From RBG-16-34-14 sp963798865 (GTDB taxonomy: Bacteria; Bacteroidota; Ignavibacteria; Ignavibacteriales; Ignavibacteriaceae): a stretch of DNA of 64,000 bases. The DNA is taken from assembly GCA_963798865.1 (NCBI GenBank), contig CAWCVZ010000004.1, positions 1,240,001 to 1,304,000 of the forward strand, given 5' to 3'. Positions within the stretch are counted from its first letter, which is position 1, and the number at the start of each line of letters is the position of its first letter. The position numbers and the translations under genes were made by a program. The notes beneath the pieces are model-generated. The model saw only the letters and a program-made list of their open reading frames with translations, did not search any database and was not told the origin of the DNA. Below are positions 34,843 through 44,277 of this stretch, one piece after another.

Positions 34843-35944
34843 TTTTTATTTCCTTTTCGCTTTTTGCCAAAGCTATGCTGGAAAGATTAAACACATCATC
34901 AACGGAAATATCATCAATCAGTTCACTCTTACGAATAAAATATTTATTAGCTCCAATTGGCGCCCAGTTATATGGATTAGTAGGACCAAAGATAGAAATT
35001 TGAGGCGTTGCTGTTGCGCCGGCAACATGCATTATGCCAGTATCATTGCCAATAAAAAGATGCGAAAGCGAAATTAATGCGGCTACTTCCGGAATTTTTT
35101 TATTGATAAAAGAAAACACTTCAACGGAAACATTTTTTTCAACAAACCTGATAAGTTCTTTGTCGGCAGAGCTGCCTGTTAAATAAAATTTTGCTTTATA
35201 ATTTTCCAATAATTTTTTGATAAGCGAACAATACTTTAATGCCGACCACCTGTTCGGAATCTTAGCGGCACCTATATGAAGTCCGATAATATATTCACTT
35301 TTTTCGTACTTCATTTTTGAGATAAACCTGCGAGCTTCTTTTAAATCGGTTTCATCAAAAGTAATTTCAGAAAGATAATTTGTTGTATTCATTCCAAATG
35401 GACGTACTATATCAAGAATTCTGTCAGAGACATGAGAATCAGGGTGTTTACTCCAATCCAGTTTAATTCTTCTATCAAAAAAGAAATCACTTTCATTTTT
35501 TTTCCCCTCAAGATATTGAGGACCAATTCTAACTTTTGAATTGGAAAGCCTTGCTATTAAATTGCTTGTAAATGATATTGAGACAACACAGGGTACGATT
35601 ACAACATCATATTGTTCTTTTAACAGAGCAATAAATTTTTTAAAGTAAAAAGGATTGTAAATTTTCGTTTTATCAAATATGAATAATTTGTCTATAAATT
35701 TATTTTTTACCAGACCCGGGTAATTGAATGAACTGACAATAAGTGTTAATTGGCTTTCAGGATATGTTTCTTTGATTGCTCTAAAAAGTGAAACGCTTGC
35801 AAGCAAATCCCCTAGTTGATTATGCTGTCTTACAACTAAAAATTTTTTAGGATTATCTAATTTCCTGCTTTTATTTTCTTCGACAGAAAAAAATTTTTCA
35901 AATACAGTCAATACAAATTTTGAAAGTATTTTATTTTTTGCCAT
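34832..35944 (-). CDS. Glycosyltransferase family 9 (heptosyltransferase-like)
   Basis: This 370-residue protein belongs to GT9, whose known members add heptose to the LPS inner core. FLVVRQHNQLGDLLASVSLFRAIKETYPESQLTLIV is the N-terminal Rossmann unit. YIIGLHIGAAKIPNRW opens the nucleotide-sugar domain. FIGNDTGIMHVAGATATPQISIFGPTNPYNWAP is the family's donor-binding signature. It should act at the inner face of the membrane on lipid-linked glycan. It lies in a minus-strand run after the deoxynucleoside kinase and a small membrane protein. Confidence 0.88.
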   Translation of the reverse strand: MAKNKILSKFVLTVFEKFFSVEENKSRKLDNPKKFLVVRQHNQLGDLLASVSLFRAIKETYPESQLTLIVSSFNYPGLVKNKFIDKLFIFDKTKIYNPFYFKKFIALLKEQYDVVIVPCVVSISFTSNLIARLSNSKVRIGPQYLEGKKNESDFFFDRRIKLDWSKHPDSHVSDRILDIVRPFGMNTTNYLSEITFDETDLKEARRFISKMKYEKSEYIIGLHIGAAKIPNRWSALKYCSLIKKLLENYKAKFYLTGSSADKELIRFVEKNVSVEVFSFINKKIPEVAALISLSHLFIGNDTGIMHVAGATATPQISIFGPTNPYNWAPIGANKYFIRKSELIDDISVDDVFNLSSIALAKSEKEIKIAK

Positions 35945-35950
35945 CAGTAT

Positions 35951-36148
35951 TTAGTTATTATTTTTTTTCTCCTCATCGGGATTTATTTCAGTAAACTTGG
36001 CATCTTCAACATTTTCATAGTGGCTTTCTTTACGGTTTATTTTTGAGTTGTTTACCCTGGATTTAGGCTGAGAAATTAAAGATCTAAAAATTGATTTTAA
36101 AATGAAATAAACAATAAAAAAAAGCAGCAGATATAAAATAAATCTCAT
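35951..36148 (-). CDS. Small single-pass membrane protein (DUF4834-like)
   Basis: This 65-residue protein has one N-terminal transmembrane helix (FILYLLLFFIVYFILKSIFRSLI) and a highly charged, probably disordered tail ending DEEKKNNN. The architecture and the tail sequence VEDAKFTEIN resemble small Bacteroidetes-group proteins of the DUF4834 kind. Its ATG overlaps the end of the deoxynucleoside kinase gene by four bases and GT9 begins six bases after it, which supports it as a real gene in the operon. Function is unknown. Confidence 0.6.
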   Translation of the reverse strand: MRFILYLLLFFIVYFILKSIFRSLISQPKSRVNNSKINRKESHYENVEDAKFTEINPDEEKKNNN

Positions 36149-36811
36149 AACATCTTCCTTGCCTCTGGTTTAAAATATTCGGTAAAGCCCCTGTCTTCCC
36201 TGAATATTTGTTTAAATAATTCATTAAAATCTTCCTCATTCTGTACAAAATCAATATCAGTTGCATTAACAATTAAAAGCGGAGAACTATTAAATCTAAA
36301 AAAGAAATTATTATAAGCTTCGTTTAAGCTCTTCAATATAGCTGCGTGTAAGATTTCTTTCCATTTTCCTTCCACGCTTTTTAATGTTATACATAAGCCT
36401 GTCAACACTCGATTGAAGATAAACGATCAAATCAGGTTTGCGCAGGTTTCTTTCAAGAAGAGGAAAAATTGATTCGTAAAGTTTTAATTCTTCACCGGAT
36501 AAATTCATATATGCAAAAATCCTGTCCTTCTCAAAAATATAATCGCTTACAAAATATTCTGTAAACAAATTTCCCTGGTTTAATTCTTCCTGCTGCTTAA
36601 ATCTGTTTATCAGAAAAAACATCTGGGTTTGAAAAGCAAACCGTTTACGGTTTGAATAAAAAGCCTCAAGGAAAGGATTTGTTTCAAATTGCTCAAGGAT
36701 TAATTCAGCATTTAACCTGTCTTTAATTTTTTTAGCCAGAGCAGTTTTGCCCGCACCGATAACACCTTCTATCGCAATATATTTTACTTCAGAATTGTTA
36801 TTCAAAATCAT
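36145..36811 (-). CDS. Deoxynucleoside kinase, one frameshift
   Basis: This enzyme phosphorylates deoxynucleosides for salvage. The first part (ATG 36811) holds the P-loop IEGVIGAGKTALAKKI, LEQFETNPFLEAFY, the RFAFQTQMFFLINRF motif and YLQSSVDRLMYNIKKRGRKMERN (the R-x-R lid region). It continues in another frame as YIEELNEAYNNFFF, LIVNATDIDFV and a C-terminal helix. Removing one A in the cttaaacgaa stretch (minus strand, 36323-36325) joins both parts into a protein of about 220 residues, the normal family size. The family includes dAdo/dGuo kinases; specificity is not assigned. It directly follows folK. Confidence 0.87.
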
Positions 36812-37321
36812 TTATAAAAGTTTTTCTGGAAGTTTTCTTATTATACATTTTTCAGAATCCGGTACTGTAATATCACAAATTTTTTGATTTAATTCAGGGT
36901 GAATTAAATTTGGTTCGATTTCACATAAAGGAATAAGGACAAAATCCCTTTTTATTATTCCCGGGTGAGGAACCGTCACTGTTTCATCTGAATAAATAAT
37001 ATCATTGTAAAAGAGAATATCAAGATCTATCTCCCTGTTTCCCCATTTTTCAGTTTTTATTCTGCCGAGATCACTCTCAATTTCTTTAAGAAAATTTAAA
37101 AGCTCAATCAAGGAATATTTTGTAGAAACTTTTATAACTGCATTTAAATAATTTCCCTGACTTCGATTTCCTAACGGTTTAGTTTCATACATAGATGAAC
37201 AGGAATCAATCTCACAACCAATTCTCAATTTTTTTTACGGCTTTTTTTAAATAAACAGTCTTATCCCCTTTATTAGAACCGAGTGCTATATAAGATGTGT
37301 TTTTTATTTTTTTGACTCCAA
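36812..37321 (-). CDS. folK: HPPK, 6-hydroxymethyl-7,8-dihydropterin pyrophosphokinase, one frameshift
   Basis: FolK transfers pyrophosphate from ATP to 6-hydroxymethyl-dihydropterin in folate synthesis. The N-terminal TSYIALGSNKGDKTVYL motif is read from a probable TTG start (37321). After an eight-A run (plus strand T at 37229-37236) the frame changes and continues with CEIDSCSSMYETKPLGN. This leads to the catalytic EKWGNREIDLDILFYND and VPHPGIIKRDFVLIPLCEI. One extra A in the homopolymer explains the break. FolB, the previous enzyme in the pathway, lies just upstream, which strongly supports the call. Confidence 0.88.
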
Positions 37322-37357
37322 AGACTTTTTGAATATTGAGAATTGATTATTGAATAT

Positions 37358-37735
37358 TTACTCTGTCAATTCGCTTTTATCTTTTACAACTTCAACTTCA
37401 ACGTGATCAACAACTCCACCAAGAGGCGGATTATTTTTTCTAATTCTAACTGCTACTTTTTCAATTCCCTTAAATTCTTTTAAAAGCTCATTTGCAATTT
37501 TCATAGCAAGTGCTTCGATAAGATAATATTTCTGATCCAAGGCAAGATGATAAACGAAAGTATAAACTTTATGGTAATCTATTGTTTCAGTTAAGGCATC
37601 ATCCTTAGCAGCTTTACTAAAATCAGTATAGATATCAACATCTGCTTCAAACTTTCCGCCGACGCTTTGTTCTTCGGAACGGACACCATGATAACCATAG
37701 AATGTTGCTTTTCTTATTTTAATAATATTTAGCAT
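37358..37735 (-). CDS. folB: Dihydroneopterin aldolase
   Basis: FolB converts dihydroneopterin to 6-hydroxymethyl-dihydropterin and glycolaldehyde. This 125-residue protein has the family motifs ATFYGYHGVRSEEQ (substrate-binding region), GGKFEADVDIYTDFSKAAKDDALTETIDYHKVY, YYLIEALAMKIANELL with the conserved glutamate, and VRIRKNNPPLGGVVDHVEVEV with the catalytic lysine. Size and order are standard. It is followed by folK, whose product acts next, so the two form a pathway pair. Confidence 0.95.
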   Translation of the reverse strand: MLNIIKIRKATFYGYHGVRSEEQSVGGKFEADVDIYTDFSKAAKDDALTETIDYHKVYTFVYHLALDQKYYLIEALAMKIANELLKEFKGIEKVAVRIRKNNPPLGGVVDHVEVEVVKDKSELTE

Positions 37736-37800
37736 TTTCTTACCGTAAGATTAAACTACAAATTAAATTTAAACAAAGCTTTACTACCTGCAAACCATAT

Positions 37801-38706
37801 CTAAGCATTTTTAATGTTTCTTTTTTTACTTATAGCATTCCCCAGATTTGCCCAGAGTAATCCGGTTAATACTAAAATACTTCCCCATAAATGCTGCGCG
37901 GATAGTTGTTCATTATAAATAACCCAGCCGAGAATGAGTGCAATCATTGGATTTATAAAGGCAATTAATGAAAGTATTATTACATTAACTCTTTGAAGTA
38001 ACCAGTAGTAAGAAGTAAATGTAATTACCGTTCCGAAAAGTGCAAGATAAAATACTGAGAGATATGCATTTGCATTAAATATCTGACGGTTAAAATCTTC
38101 AGTAAAAACAGCAATAACCAAAAAAGAAATTCCGGCAATAATCATTGGAATAAAGTTCATAGAAAGCGGATTTAGGTAATGTCCATATTTTTTTATTATA
38201 ACAGAATTTGCTGCTTGAGTAGCTCCGCTTATTACAAGTGCAATCATTCCTAATAAATAAGTGGAAAAGTCTCCTCCTATATCTTCTGAAAAAATTATAA
38301 GGATTCCTCCAAAGCCAAGAAAAATTCCCAGAACTTTATAAAATCCAATTGATTCACCTCGCAAAGCCATATATGAAAAAAGTAGAACAAAAAAAGGATA
38401 AACAGCAAACAGAACAGCGGAAAGCCCCGATGGGACAAATTGCTCAGCCCAATAAACTAATCCATAGGGAATTACGTATGAAAGAAAACCCATTATTATA
38501 TAAAGCAGTATGGAAGTTTTATCGGTTAGAATTTTTATTTTTTTATACCTGACAAAAAGTAGAATTAATGCAGAAGCCAAAACAAAACGGAAACCAACAG
38601 AATAAAATGGAGTAAGTGAATATAAACTTGCTTTTATTCCAAGCCATGTTGAACCCCAGATTAGACAGCACAAAGAAAAGACAAAAATTATTTTAATATT
38701 TTTCAA
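37801..38706 (-). CDS. EamA/DMT-family permease
   Basis: This 301-residue protein has about ten hydrophobic helices arranged as two EamA repeats. The first is marked by CLIWGSTWLGIKASL and ends near LLFSYMALRGESI. The second repeats the pattern around SGATQAANSVIIKKYG and ends with WVIYNEQLSAQHLWGSILVLTGLLWANLG. Drug/metabolite transporters of this kind usually export amino acids or metabolites, and the substrate cannot be read. Its ATG overlaps the pgeF stop by four bases, so the two are co-translated. Confidence 0.88.
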   Translation of the reverse strand: MKNIKIIFVFSLCCLIWGSTWLGIKASLYSLTPFYSVGFRFVLASALILLFVRYKKIKILTDKTSILLYIIMGFLSYVIPYGLVYWAEQFVPSGLSAVLFAVYPFFVLLFSYMALRGESIGFYKVLGIFLGFGGILIIFSEDIGGDFSTYLLGMIALVISGATQAANSVIIKKYGHYLNPLSMNFIPMIIAGISFLVIAVFTEDFNRQIFNANAYLSVFYLALFGTVITFTSYYWLLQRVNVIILSLIAFINPMIALILGWVIYNEQLSAQHLWGSILVLTGLLWANLGNAISKKRNIKNA

Positions 38707-39440
38707 ACAGTTTCCTTAATAGCAATTACCGCAAGTGATCGTCCTGACTTTATTCCACCCCGCCTGTATGAATAAAGTACATCTTTCATTGCAAAAGTAC
38801 AAAGCTGCGAAACCTGGATATTATTTTTGTTAATGCCGGAACTCAAAAGAATATCCAGATTAACTCCTGCCACATCTAAATAGAATTTGCTTTCCCTTTT
38901 GCTCAAATACTTATCGTCAAACAAACCGGCAACTTCTTTCCCGACTTCATAAATATTTTTGCTGATTGAAGGGCCGATATATGCTGCAAGATTTTCTAAA
39001 GAACAGCCGAACTCTTTTAAATCTTTTAAAGTTTTAGCAAGAATTTTCTTTTGCGTGCCTCTCCAGCCGGAATGCACTCCAGCTATTACTTTTTTTACAG
39101 GATCATAAAGAAGAATCGGTACACAATCGGCAATACTTACAGCAAGAGCAATACCGGGCTTATCTGTAAACATTGCATCACTTTCTTTTGGTGCTTCAAC
39201 TTTTTTTATGTAAGAAACTTCATCACCATGAATCTGCTTTTGGTAAGCAGCATTTTGAGGAATTAATTTTAATTTTTCAAAAAATAATTCCCTGTTTTCT
39301 TTTACTATGCTTTCATCATCGCCAACAGAAAGAGATAAATTAAAGAAATATGGCTTTAATCTACCAGCTCCGTTTTTTGTACTTATTCCTGAAATAATTT
39401 CCGGGAACCTGTTAAAGATGTATGGTTTTACTATCAGCAT
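38703..39440 (-). CDS. pgeF: Peptidoglycan editing factor (YfiH, laccase-fold)
   Basis: This 245-residue protein belongs to the PgeF/YfiH family, which corrects mis-incorporated amino acids in peptidoglycan precursors. Relatives have been reported as purine-nucleoside-active. Motifs seen are KQIHGDEVSYI, the metal-site ADCVPILLYDP and AGVHSGWRGTQKKI (Cys and His ligands), and AYIGPSISKNIYEVG. The C-terminal RRGGIKSGRSLAVI is typical. It is the first gene of the minus-strand run and diverges from surE across about 167 bases that contain no other gene. Confidence 0.92.
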   Translation of the reverse strand: MLIVKPYIFNRFPEIISGISTKNGAGRLKPYFFNLSLSVGDDESIVKENRELFFEKLKLIPQNAAYQKQIHGDEVSYIKKVEAPKESDAMFTDKPGIALAVSIADCVPILLYDPVKKVIAGVHSGWRGTQKKILAKTLKDLKEFGCSLENLAAYIGPSISKNIYEVGKEVAGLFDDKYLSKRESKFYLDVAGVNLDILLSSGINKNNIQVSQLCTFAMKDVLYSYRRGGIKSGRSLAVIAIKETV

Positions 39441-39607
39441 AATTAATAATTATTGCGTAAAAATACATAATATATATTATTAGAATAAATTTAAGTGAAG
39501 AAGAAAATGGAATGTTAATTTCAATTATACAATCATGCTTGCATTGTTACTCGTTGAGGCTAATGTTATATTTAATAAACATTTATTGAAATAATAGAGG
39601 ATATTTT

Positions 39608-40387
39608 TTGAATATATTAGTATCAAATGATGATGGGATAGACTCACCAGGAATTTTCGCATTGGTATCAACATTAAAAGAGATAGGCGTAGTTACCGTT
39701 GTTGCTCCCTTGATGGAACAAAGTGCTGTTGGACATGCTATAACAATGCAGGTGCCACTCAGAGTAATTAAATATCAAAAGAACGGAGAATTTTTTGGTT
39801 ATGCAGTTGATGGTACACCAGCCGATTGTGTAAAGATGGGAATAAAAAATATTATGAAGATTCCCCCTGATATTGTTATATCAGGAATAAATCATGGTTC
39901 CAATACAGCAATTAATATTATCTATTCAGGAACAGTTTCAGCTGCAAGAGAAGCAGCAATAATGGATATTCCTTCAATAGCAATCTCTCTTACAAATAAT
40001 TCATCAAGAGATTTCAGGTTTGCTGCAAAAGTTGCAAGAATGCTTGCCGAAGAAATTGCCGGGAAAGAACTTCCTGTTGGTACTTTACTTAATGTAAATG
40101 TCCCTGATATTCCTGAAGATCGGATTGAGGGAATATTGCTTACAAGGCAGGGAAAATCAAAATGGGATGATGTTTATGAGCAAAGAAAAGATCCTTCCGG
40201 AAGAGATTACTATTGGCTTACCGGAATTTTAAAAGAAGTTGATACTGAAATTGAAACAGACCAGGCTGCAATAAAAAAGAATTATGTTTCAGTTACCCCA
40301 ATTCATTTTGACCTGACTGATTACAAAACTTTTAATATGATGAAAGACTGGAATATTGAAAGACTTTTTAATGCAAAAAAAAATTAA
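39608..40387 (+). CDS. surE: 5'/3'-nucleotidase SurE, TTG start
   Basis: SurE is a metal-dependent nucleoside 5'/3'-monophosphate phosphatase linked to stationary-phase survival. The 259 residues begin MNILVSNDDGIDSPGI with the metal-binding Asp-Asp. GYAVDGTPADCVKMG and VISGINHGSNTAINIIYSGTVSAAREAA follow, all diagnostic. The start codon is TTG, because the strand MNILVSNDDG must begin there. An AGAGG-like ribosome site is located about eight bases upstream. The PhzF-family gene starts inside its last 17 bases. Confidence 0.95.
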   Translation: MNILVSNDDGIDSPGIFALVSTLKEIGVVTVVAPLMEQSAVGHAITMQVPLRVIKYQKNGEFFGYAVDGTPADCVKMGIKNIMKIPPDIVISGINHGSNTAINIIYSGTVSAAREAAIMDIPSIAISLTNNSSRDFRFAAKVARMLAEEIAGKELPVGTLLNVNVPDIPEDRIEGILLTRQGKSKWDDVYEQRKDPSGRDYYWLTGILKEVDTEIETDQAAIKKNYVSVTPIHFDLTDYKTFNMMKDWNIERLFNAKKN

Positions 40388-41237
40388 AGTTTACCAGGTA
40401 GATTCATTTACCGACAAACCTTTTTCAGGAAATCCCGCAGGTGTAACTTTTTCTGAAGGGCTTTCAGAAAAGGAAATGCAGTTTATCGCCAAAGAAATGA
40501 ATATTTCTGAAACCGCATTCCTCTCAAAATCCAAAGATGCTGATTACAAATTGCAATGGTTCTCACCTACCACAGAAATTGAACTTTGCGGACATGGGAC
40601 TATTGCTTCAATTCACTTTTTAAAAGAAGAAAACAAAATCAACAGTAAACAGGATTTAACATTTCAAACTTTATCGGGAATTCTAAAATGCAAAGCGGAT
40701 GACAACAGGTATTTTATGCAGATACCCATTTTTAATATGGAAGAGTTTGATCAATGCAAACAGGAATTAATTTCCGTATTGGATATTCATCCGGCAATGT
40801 TGGATGATAATGTTCCTTTTATTCAGCTGTCAAATAAAAATATTTATATCTATATAAAAGAACTTAAATATCTGCACAATCTTAAGCCGGAATTCAAAGC
40901 TTTAAAGGAATTATCCATCAAGAATAATCTTGGAGGCGTTGTTGTTTTTACTCTAGAAACAATTGATAAAAATAGTTATGCACACAGCCGTTATTTTACT
41001 CCGGCTCATGGGATTGATGAAGACCCGGTAACAGGTTCTACAAATGGTCCGTTGCTTCTGGTTCTTAAAAAACTTGGATTTGTTAAGCAATCTGCTGATG
41101 AACTTTCTCTAATTTTTGAGCAGGGTGATATTCTTGGTAGAAAAGGAAGAATTGGCGTTACATACTACAGAGATAAAAATGAATTATATATCAGCGGAAG
41201 TGCAGTGACTGTTCTTAAAGGAGAAATGATTTTCTGA
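40371..41237 (+). CDS. PhzF-family isomerase-like protein
   Basis: This protein of about 288 residues starts at the ATG 40371, giving MQKKIKVYQVDSFTDKPFSGNPAGV, the standard PhzF opening. NISETAFL carries the catalytic glutamate of the family. FSPTTEIELCGHGTIAS and the late DPVTGSTNGPL are the other signatures. PhzF itself isomerises a phenazine precursor; most relatives, like this one outside any phenazine cluster, have no known substrate. It overlaps surE by 17 bases and the VWA gene by one, so three genes are translationally linked. Confidence 0.88.
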   Translation: MQKKIKVYQVDSFTDKPFSGNPAGVTFSEGLSEKEMQFIAKEMNISETAFLSKSKDADYKLQWFSPTTEIELCGHGTIASIHFLKEENKINSKQDLTFQTLSGILKCKADDNRYFMQIPIFNMEEFDQCKQELISVLDIHPAMLDDNVPFIQLSNKNIYIYIKELKYLHNLKPEFKALKELSIKNNLGGVVVFTLETIDKNSYAHSRYFTPAHGIDEDPVTGSTNGPLLLVLKKLGFVKQSADELSLIFEQGDILGRKGRIGVTYYRDKNELYISGSAVTVLKGEMIF

Positions 41238-43387
41238 TGTTTGGAATTGATAAGATTGATCTTACCTTTTCAATCAATCCCGTGCTGCTTATATTATTTT
41301 TTTTAATTGCGGCGGGGTTTACTTTTTTTATTTACAGATATACCGTCCCGGTTGTTGATCTGTCAAAAAAAATTTTACTGGTCATTATTCGTTCTGCTGC
41401 GCTGCTTCTTATGCTCTTTATTATTTTTGAGCCGATTCTTACACTCGCAAAAAAAATTATTGTTGAGCCAATAAATCTTGTCTTCATTGATAACTCGCGT
41501 TCAATAAGAATTGATGATGGTACACACCGGGAAGAAACAGTGAAAAATTTCATTAATGATATTGATGAAAACCTTTCAAAAAATTCAATTGAAATAAATT
41601 TCTTTGGAAATAAAGTTTCTCAGCCGGGTTCTGATCAATTAAATAGTATTAATTTTTCTGAAGGGAGCACAAATTTTTCAGATATTTTTTCATTTGTTGA
41701 AAAGCAAAATAAAAATATATCTTCCATTTCAATTATTAGTGATGGCGTTATAACCGGCGGCTCAAATCCCATTTATACCGCAGAGAAACTACACATTCCT
41801 GTTTTTACAGTTGGGGTTGGAGATTCCTCAAAACGCAAAGATGTTGAAATAAGAAATGTTCTTTTTAACGAATACATTTATGCACAAACTCCAACGACTA
41901 TTCTTTCAACAATAAATAATCTTGGCTTTGGCGGTGAATCAATTAATGTATCATTATATGAACAGAATATTCTTGTAGAGCAAAAAAGAATTACATTGAG
42001 TAATGAAGGAATTCAGAATGTTGAGTTTGAATATAAACCTTCTTCACGCGGAGAAAAAAAATTAACAATCGAAGCTTCTTCACTCAATGGTGAATTTACA
42101 ACTGCCAACAATAAGAAAGTTTTTTATATAAATGTTCTTGATAACAAAATAAGTATTCTTCTTTTAAGCGGAAGCCCTTCTCCCGATATGTCTTTTATTA
42201 AAAATTCCCTGGAAGCTGATGAAAATTTTAAAGTAAGTTCTTTAACCCAGGTTGCTCAGGATAAATTTCTTGAAAAGGGAAACCCCGATAAACTTCTGGA
42301 CAGTGCAGAAATTATTTTTCTTGTTGGATTTCCTTCAAAAGAAACTTCAAACAATTTTCTGAATAAAGTTCAGGATAAAATTTTTAATGGAAATAAACCA
42401 TTCTTTCTCACACTTTCTGCAGGAATTGATTTTGAAAAATTAAATAAGCTACAGAAAGAGCTGCCGGTAAATCTCACTCCAAAATCAACTCTTTACTCAG
42501 AAGTTCAACCGGGAATCATTGGTAATCAAACAAGAAATGTGCTCTTGCAGAATAGGATGCAGAATCCAATTGCTGCCTGGGAAAATCTTCCGCCTGTTTT
42601 TCAACCGGATATGAAAATCTCTGTTAAACCGGAAAGCGAGTTGATTGCCCGTTCAAAAATAAAAAATATTCCAACGGATATTCCTTTGATTGTTTCAAGA
42701 AAACTTGGGAATAAAAAATCAATTGCAGTGCTTGCAAAAGATATATGGAAATGGAAACTTCAGACAACAACAAAAGATTTAGATTTGTTTGACAGGTTTA
42801 TTGTAAGCTCTGTAAAATGGCTTAATACAAGAGAAGACCAAAAGCAGGTTAATATTAAAACATCTAAAAAGATTTACTCCCCCGGTGAACAGGTTGAATT
42901 TACAGGACAGGTTTATGATGAAACTTTTAATCCGGTATCCGATGCAGAAGTTAAAATAAATATTAAAGGCAACAATCAAAATTCAGAAATCATTTTAAAT
43001 TCACTGGGAAACGGACTTTATGAGGGAGTATTTGAATCCGGTAAACCAGGAGATTATTCTTTTACCGGCGAAGCTAAACTCGATAATATTTCTTTAGGAA
43101 AAGATAATGGTTCCTTTAATATGGGTGAGGTTGATATTGAGATGATAAATCCCCGGATGGATTTTGAATTTCTCAACACACTTTCAAACAGAACCGGTGG
43201 GAAATATTTTGATCAGAAGAACTATCGAGATCTGTTTCCAATCTTAAAAAGAATAAATGAAACAACATCCAAGGAAAAGATTGAGACGAGTGAAATTAGT
43301 CTTTGGTCGAATGAATGGCTTATGGCTGTTGTAATTTTTCTTTTCGGGCTTGAGTGGTTTCTAAGAAAACGTGCGGGTATGCTTTAA
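41237..43387 (+). CDS. VWA-like membrane protein with N-terminal and C-terminal helices
   Basis: This 716-residue protein begins with two transmembrane helices (about residues 14-32 and 43-65). A von Willebrand A-type fold follows: NLVFIDNSRSIRI is the MIDAS-like strand with D-N-S-x-S, and SSISIISDGVITGGSNP supplies a later metal-site strand. The middle part resembles the glutamine-amidotransferase-like region found in such proteins (ISILLLSGSPSPDMSFIKNSL). Ig-like strands follow (YSPGEQVEFTGQVYDE). A last helix (WLMAVVIFLFGLEWFLRK) anchors the C-terminus. This matches the large VWA membrane proteins of Bacteroidetes-type genomes; function is unknown, with envelope maintenance a guess. Confidence 0.75.
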   Translation: MFGIDKIDLTFSINPVLLILFFLIAAGFTFFIYRYTVPVVDLSKKILLVIIRSAALLLMLFIIFEPILTLAKKIIVEPINLVFIDNSRSIRIDDGTHREETVKNFINDIDENLSKNSIEINFFGNKVSQPGSDQLNSINFSEGSTNFSDIFSFVEKQNKNISSISIISDGVITGGSNPIYTAEKLHIPVFTVGVGDSSKRKDVEIRNVLFNEYIYAQTPTTILSTINNLGFGGESINVSLYEQNILVEQKRITLSNEGIQNVEFEYKPSSRGEKKLTIEASSLNGEFTTANNKKVFYINVLDNKISILLLSGSPSPDMSFIKNSLEADENFKVSSLTQVAQDKFLEKGNPDKLLDSAEIIFLVGFPSKETSNNFLNKVQDKIFNGNKPFFLTLSAGIDFEKLNKLQKELPVNLTPKSTLYSEVQPGIIGNQTRNVLLQNRMQNPIAAWENLPPVFQPDMKISVKPESELIARSKIKNIPTDIPLIVSRKLGNKKSIAVLAKDIWKWKLQTTTKDLDLFDRFIVSSVKWLNTREDQKQVNIKTSKKIYSPGEQVEFTGQVYDETFNPVSDAEVKINIKGNNQNSEIILNSLGNGLYEGVFESGKPGDYSFTGEAKLDNISLGKDNGSFNMGEVDIEMINPRMDFEFLNTLSNRTGGKYFDQKNYRDLFPILKRINETTSKEKIETSEISLWSNEWLMAVVIFLFGLEWFLRKRAGML

Positions 43388-43424
43388 CAATTACCTGATT
43401 AAAAAATTCAAATAATCAACGAAC

Positions 43425-43484
43425 AATAATCAATATTCAATTCCCATTTGTTAATTGAAAAATGATGGTTGAATATTGATAATT
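43425..43484. repeat. Intergenic inverted repeat (16-base arms)
   Basis: aataatcaatattcaa (43425-43440) is the reverse complement, with one mismatch, of ttgaatattgataatt (43469-43484), with a 28-base spacer. It lies between the VWA gene and comF. It is AT-rich without a T-run, so it is not a typical terminator. The same ttgaatatt word recurs at 37329-37358 beside folB, hinting at a repeat family. Confidence 0.5.
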
Positions 43485-43524
43485 TTAATTTAACAAGTAA
43501 AATAATCTTTCAATTTTTAAATCT

Positions 43525-44214
43525 TTGAATTACTCAACTATCACATCGTTTTTTGATTTCTTCCTTCCAAGATTCTGCCCTTCCTGTAATAAAAAATTGC
43601 TTGCTGATGAAACTGTTGTATGTCCTGAGTGCATATCAAAAATTAAACTTTCTGATGATGAAAGGATTAAATCGGAATACAAAAGAAAATTTGCTTCCAA
43701 AGGGGTAATTTCAGATTTCATAACTCTTTATGTTTTTGAAAAGGACAAAGAGCTGCAGCATATAATTCATTCGCTCAAGTACAATAAAAGATTTTCAACC
43801 GGAAAATTTCTTGGAAATATCCTCGCAGAAAATCTGAAACAAAAAATTAGTAGGTGGAAAATTGATTTCATAATCCCTGTTCCGCTTCATCATCTTAAAA
43901 AAGCTGAGAGAGGATATAACCAATCTTTTTACATAGCTAAAGGATTGAGCAAGGGTTTAAATATTCCAGTTGCTCAAAATTTTATTAAAAGAAAAAGATT
44001 TACAGAATCCCAGACAACAATGACTCTGAAAGAACGGCAGGGAAATATTGAAGGAGCTTTTAAAGCTAAAAGAAATTTAAATCTTAAAGGAAAAAATATT
44101 TTATTAGTGGATGATGTAATTACAACAGGAAGTACAGTTTTGGAATGCGGAAAGGTTTTACTTAAGACTGGTGCAATTAAAGTTTACGCTGTTTCTGTTG
44201 CTATAGCGGATTGA
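43525..44214 (+). CDS. comF: ComF-family phosphoribosyltransferase-like protein, TTG start
   Basis: This 229-residue protein has the N-terminal zinc-finger-like pair CPSCNKKL...CPECISKI and the conserved LKYNKRFSTGKFLG segment. The phosphoribosyltransferase domain follows, with IIPVPLHHLKKAERGYNQS and the PRPP-binding loop ILLVDDVITTGSTVLECGKVL. ComF proteins are needed for DNA uptake in naturally competent bacteria, probably in nucleotide handling or single-strand DNA processing. The start is TTG at 43525, since the frame has no ATG before the zinc motif. No other competence gene is in the window. Confidence 0.9.
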   Translation: MNYSTITSFFDFFLPRFCPSCNKKLLADETVVCPECISKIKLSDDERIKSEYKRKFASKGVISDFITLYVFEKDKELQHIIHSLKYNKRFSTGKFLGNILAENLKQKISRWKIDFIIPVPLHHLKKAERGYNQSFYIAKGLSKGLNIPVAQNFIKRKRFTESQTTMTLKERQGNIEGAFKAKRNLNLKGKNILLVDDVITTGSTVLECGKVLLKTGAIKVYAVSVAIAD

Positions 44215-44277
44215 TGCAAAATCTCATTGGAAACTCCACTAAATTTTAATTATTTTTATCAAAAACAAATATAAAAT

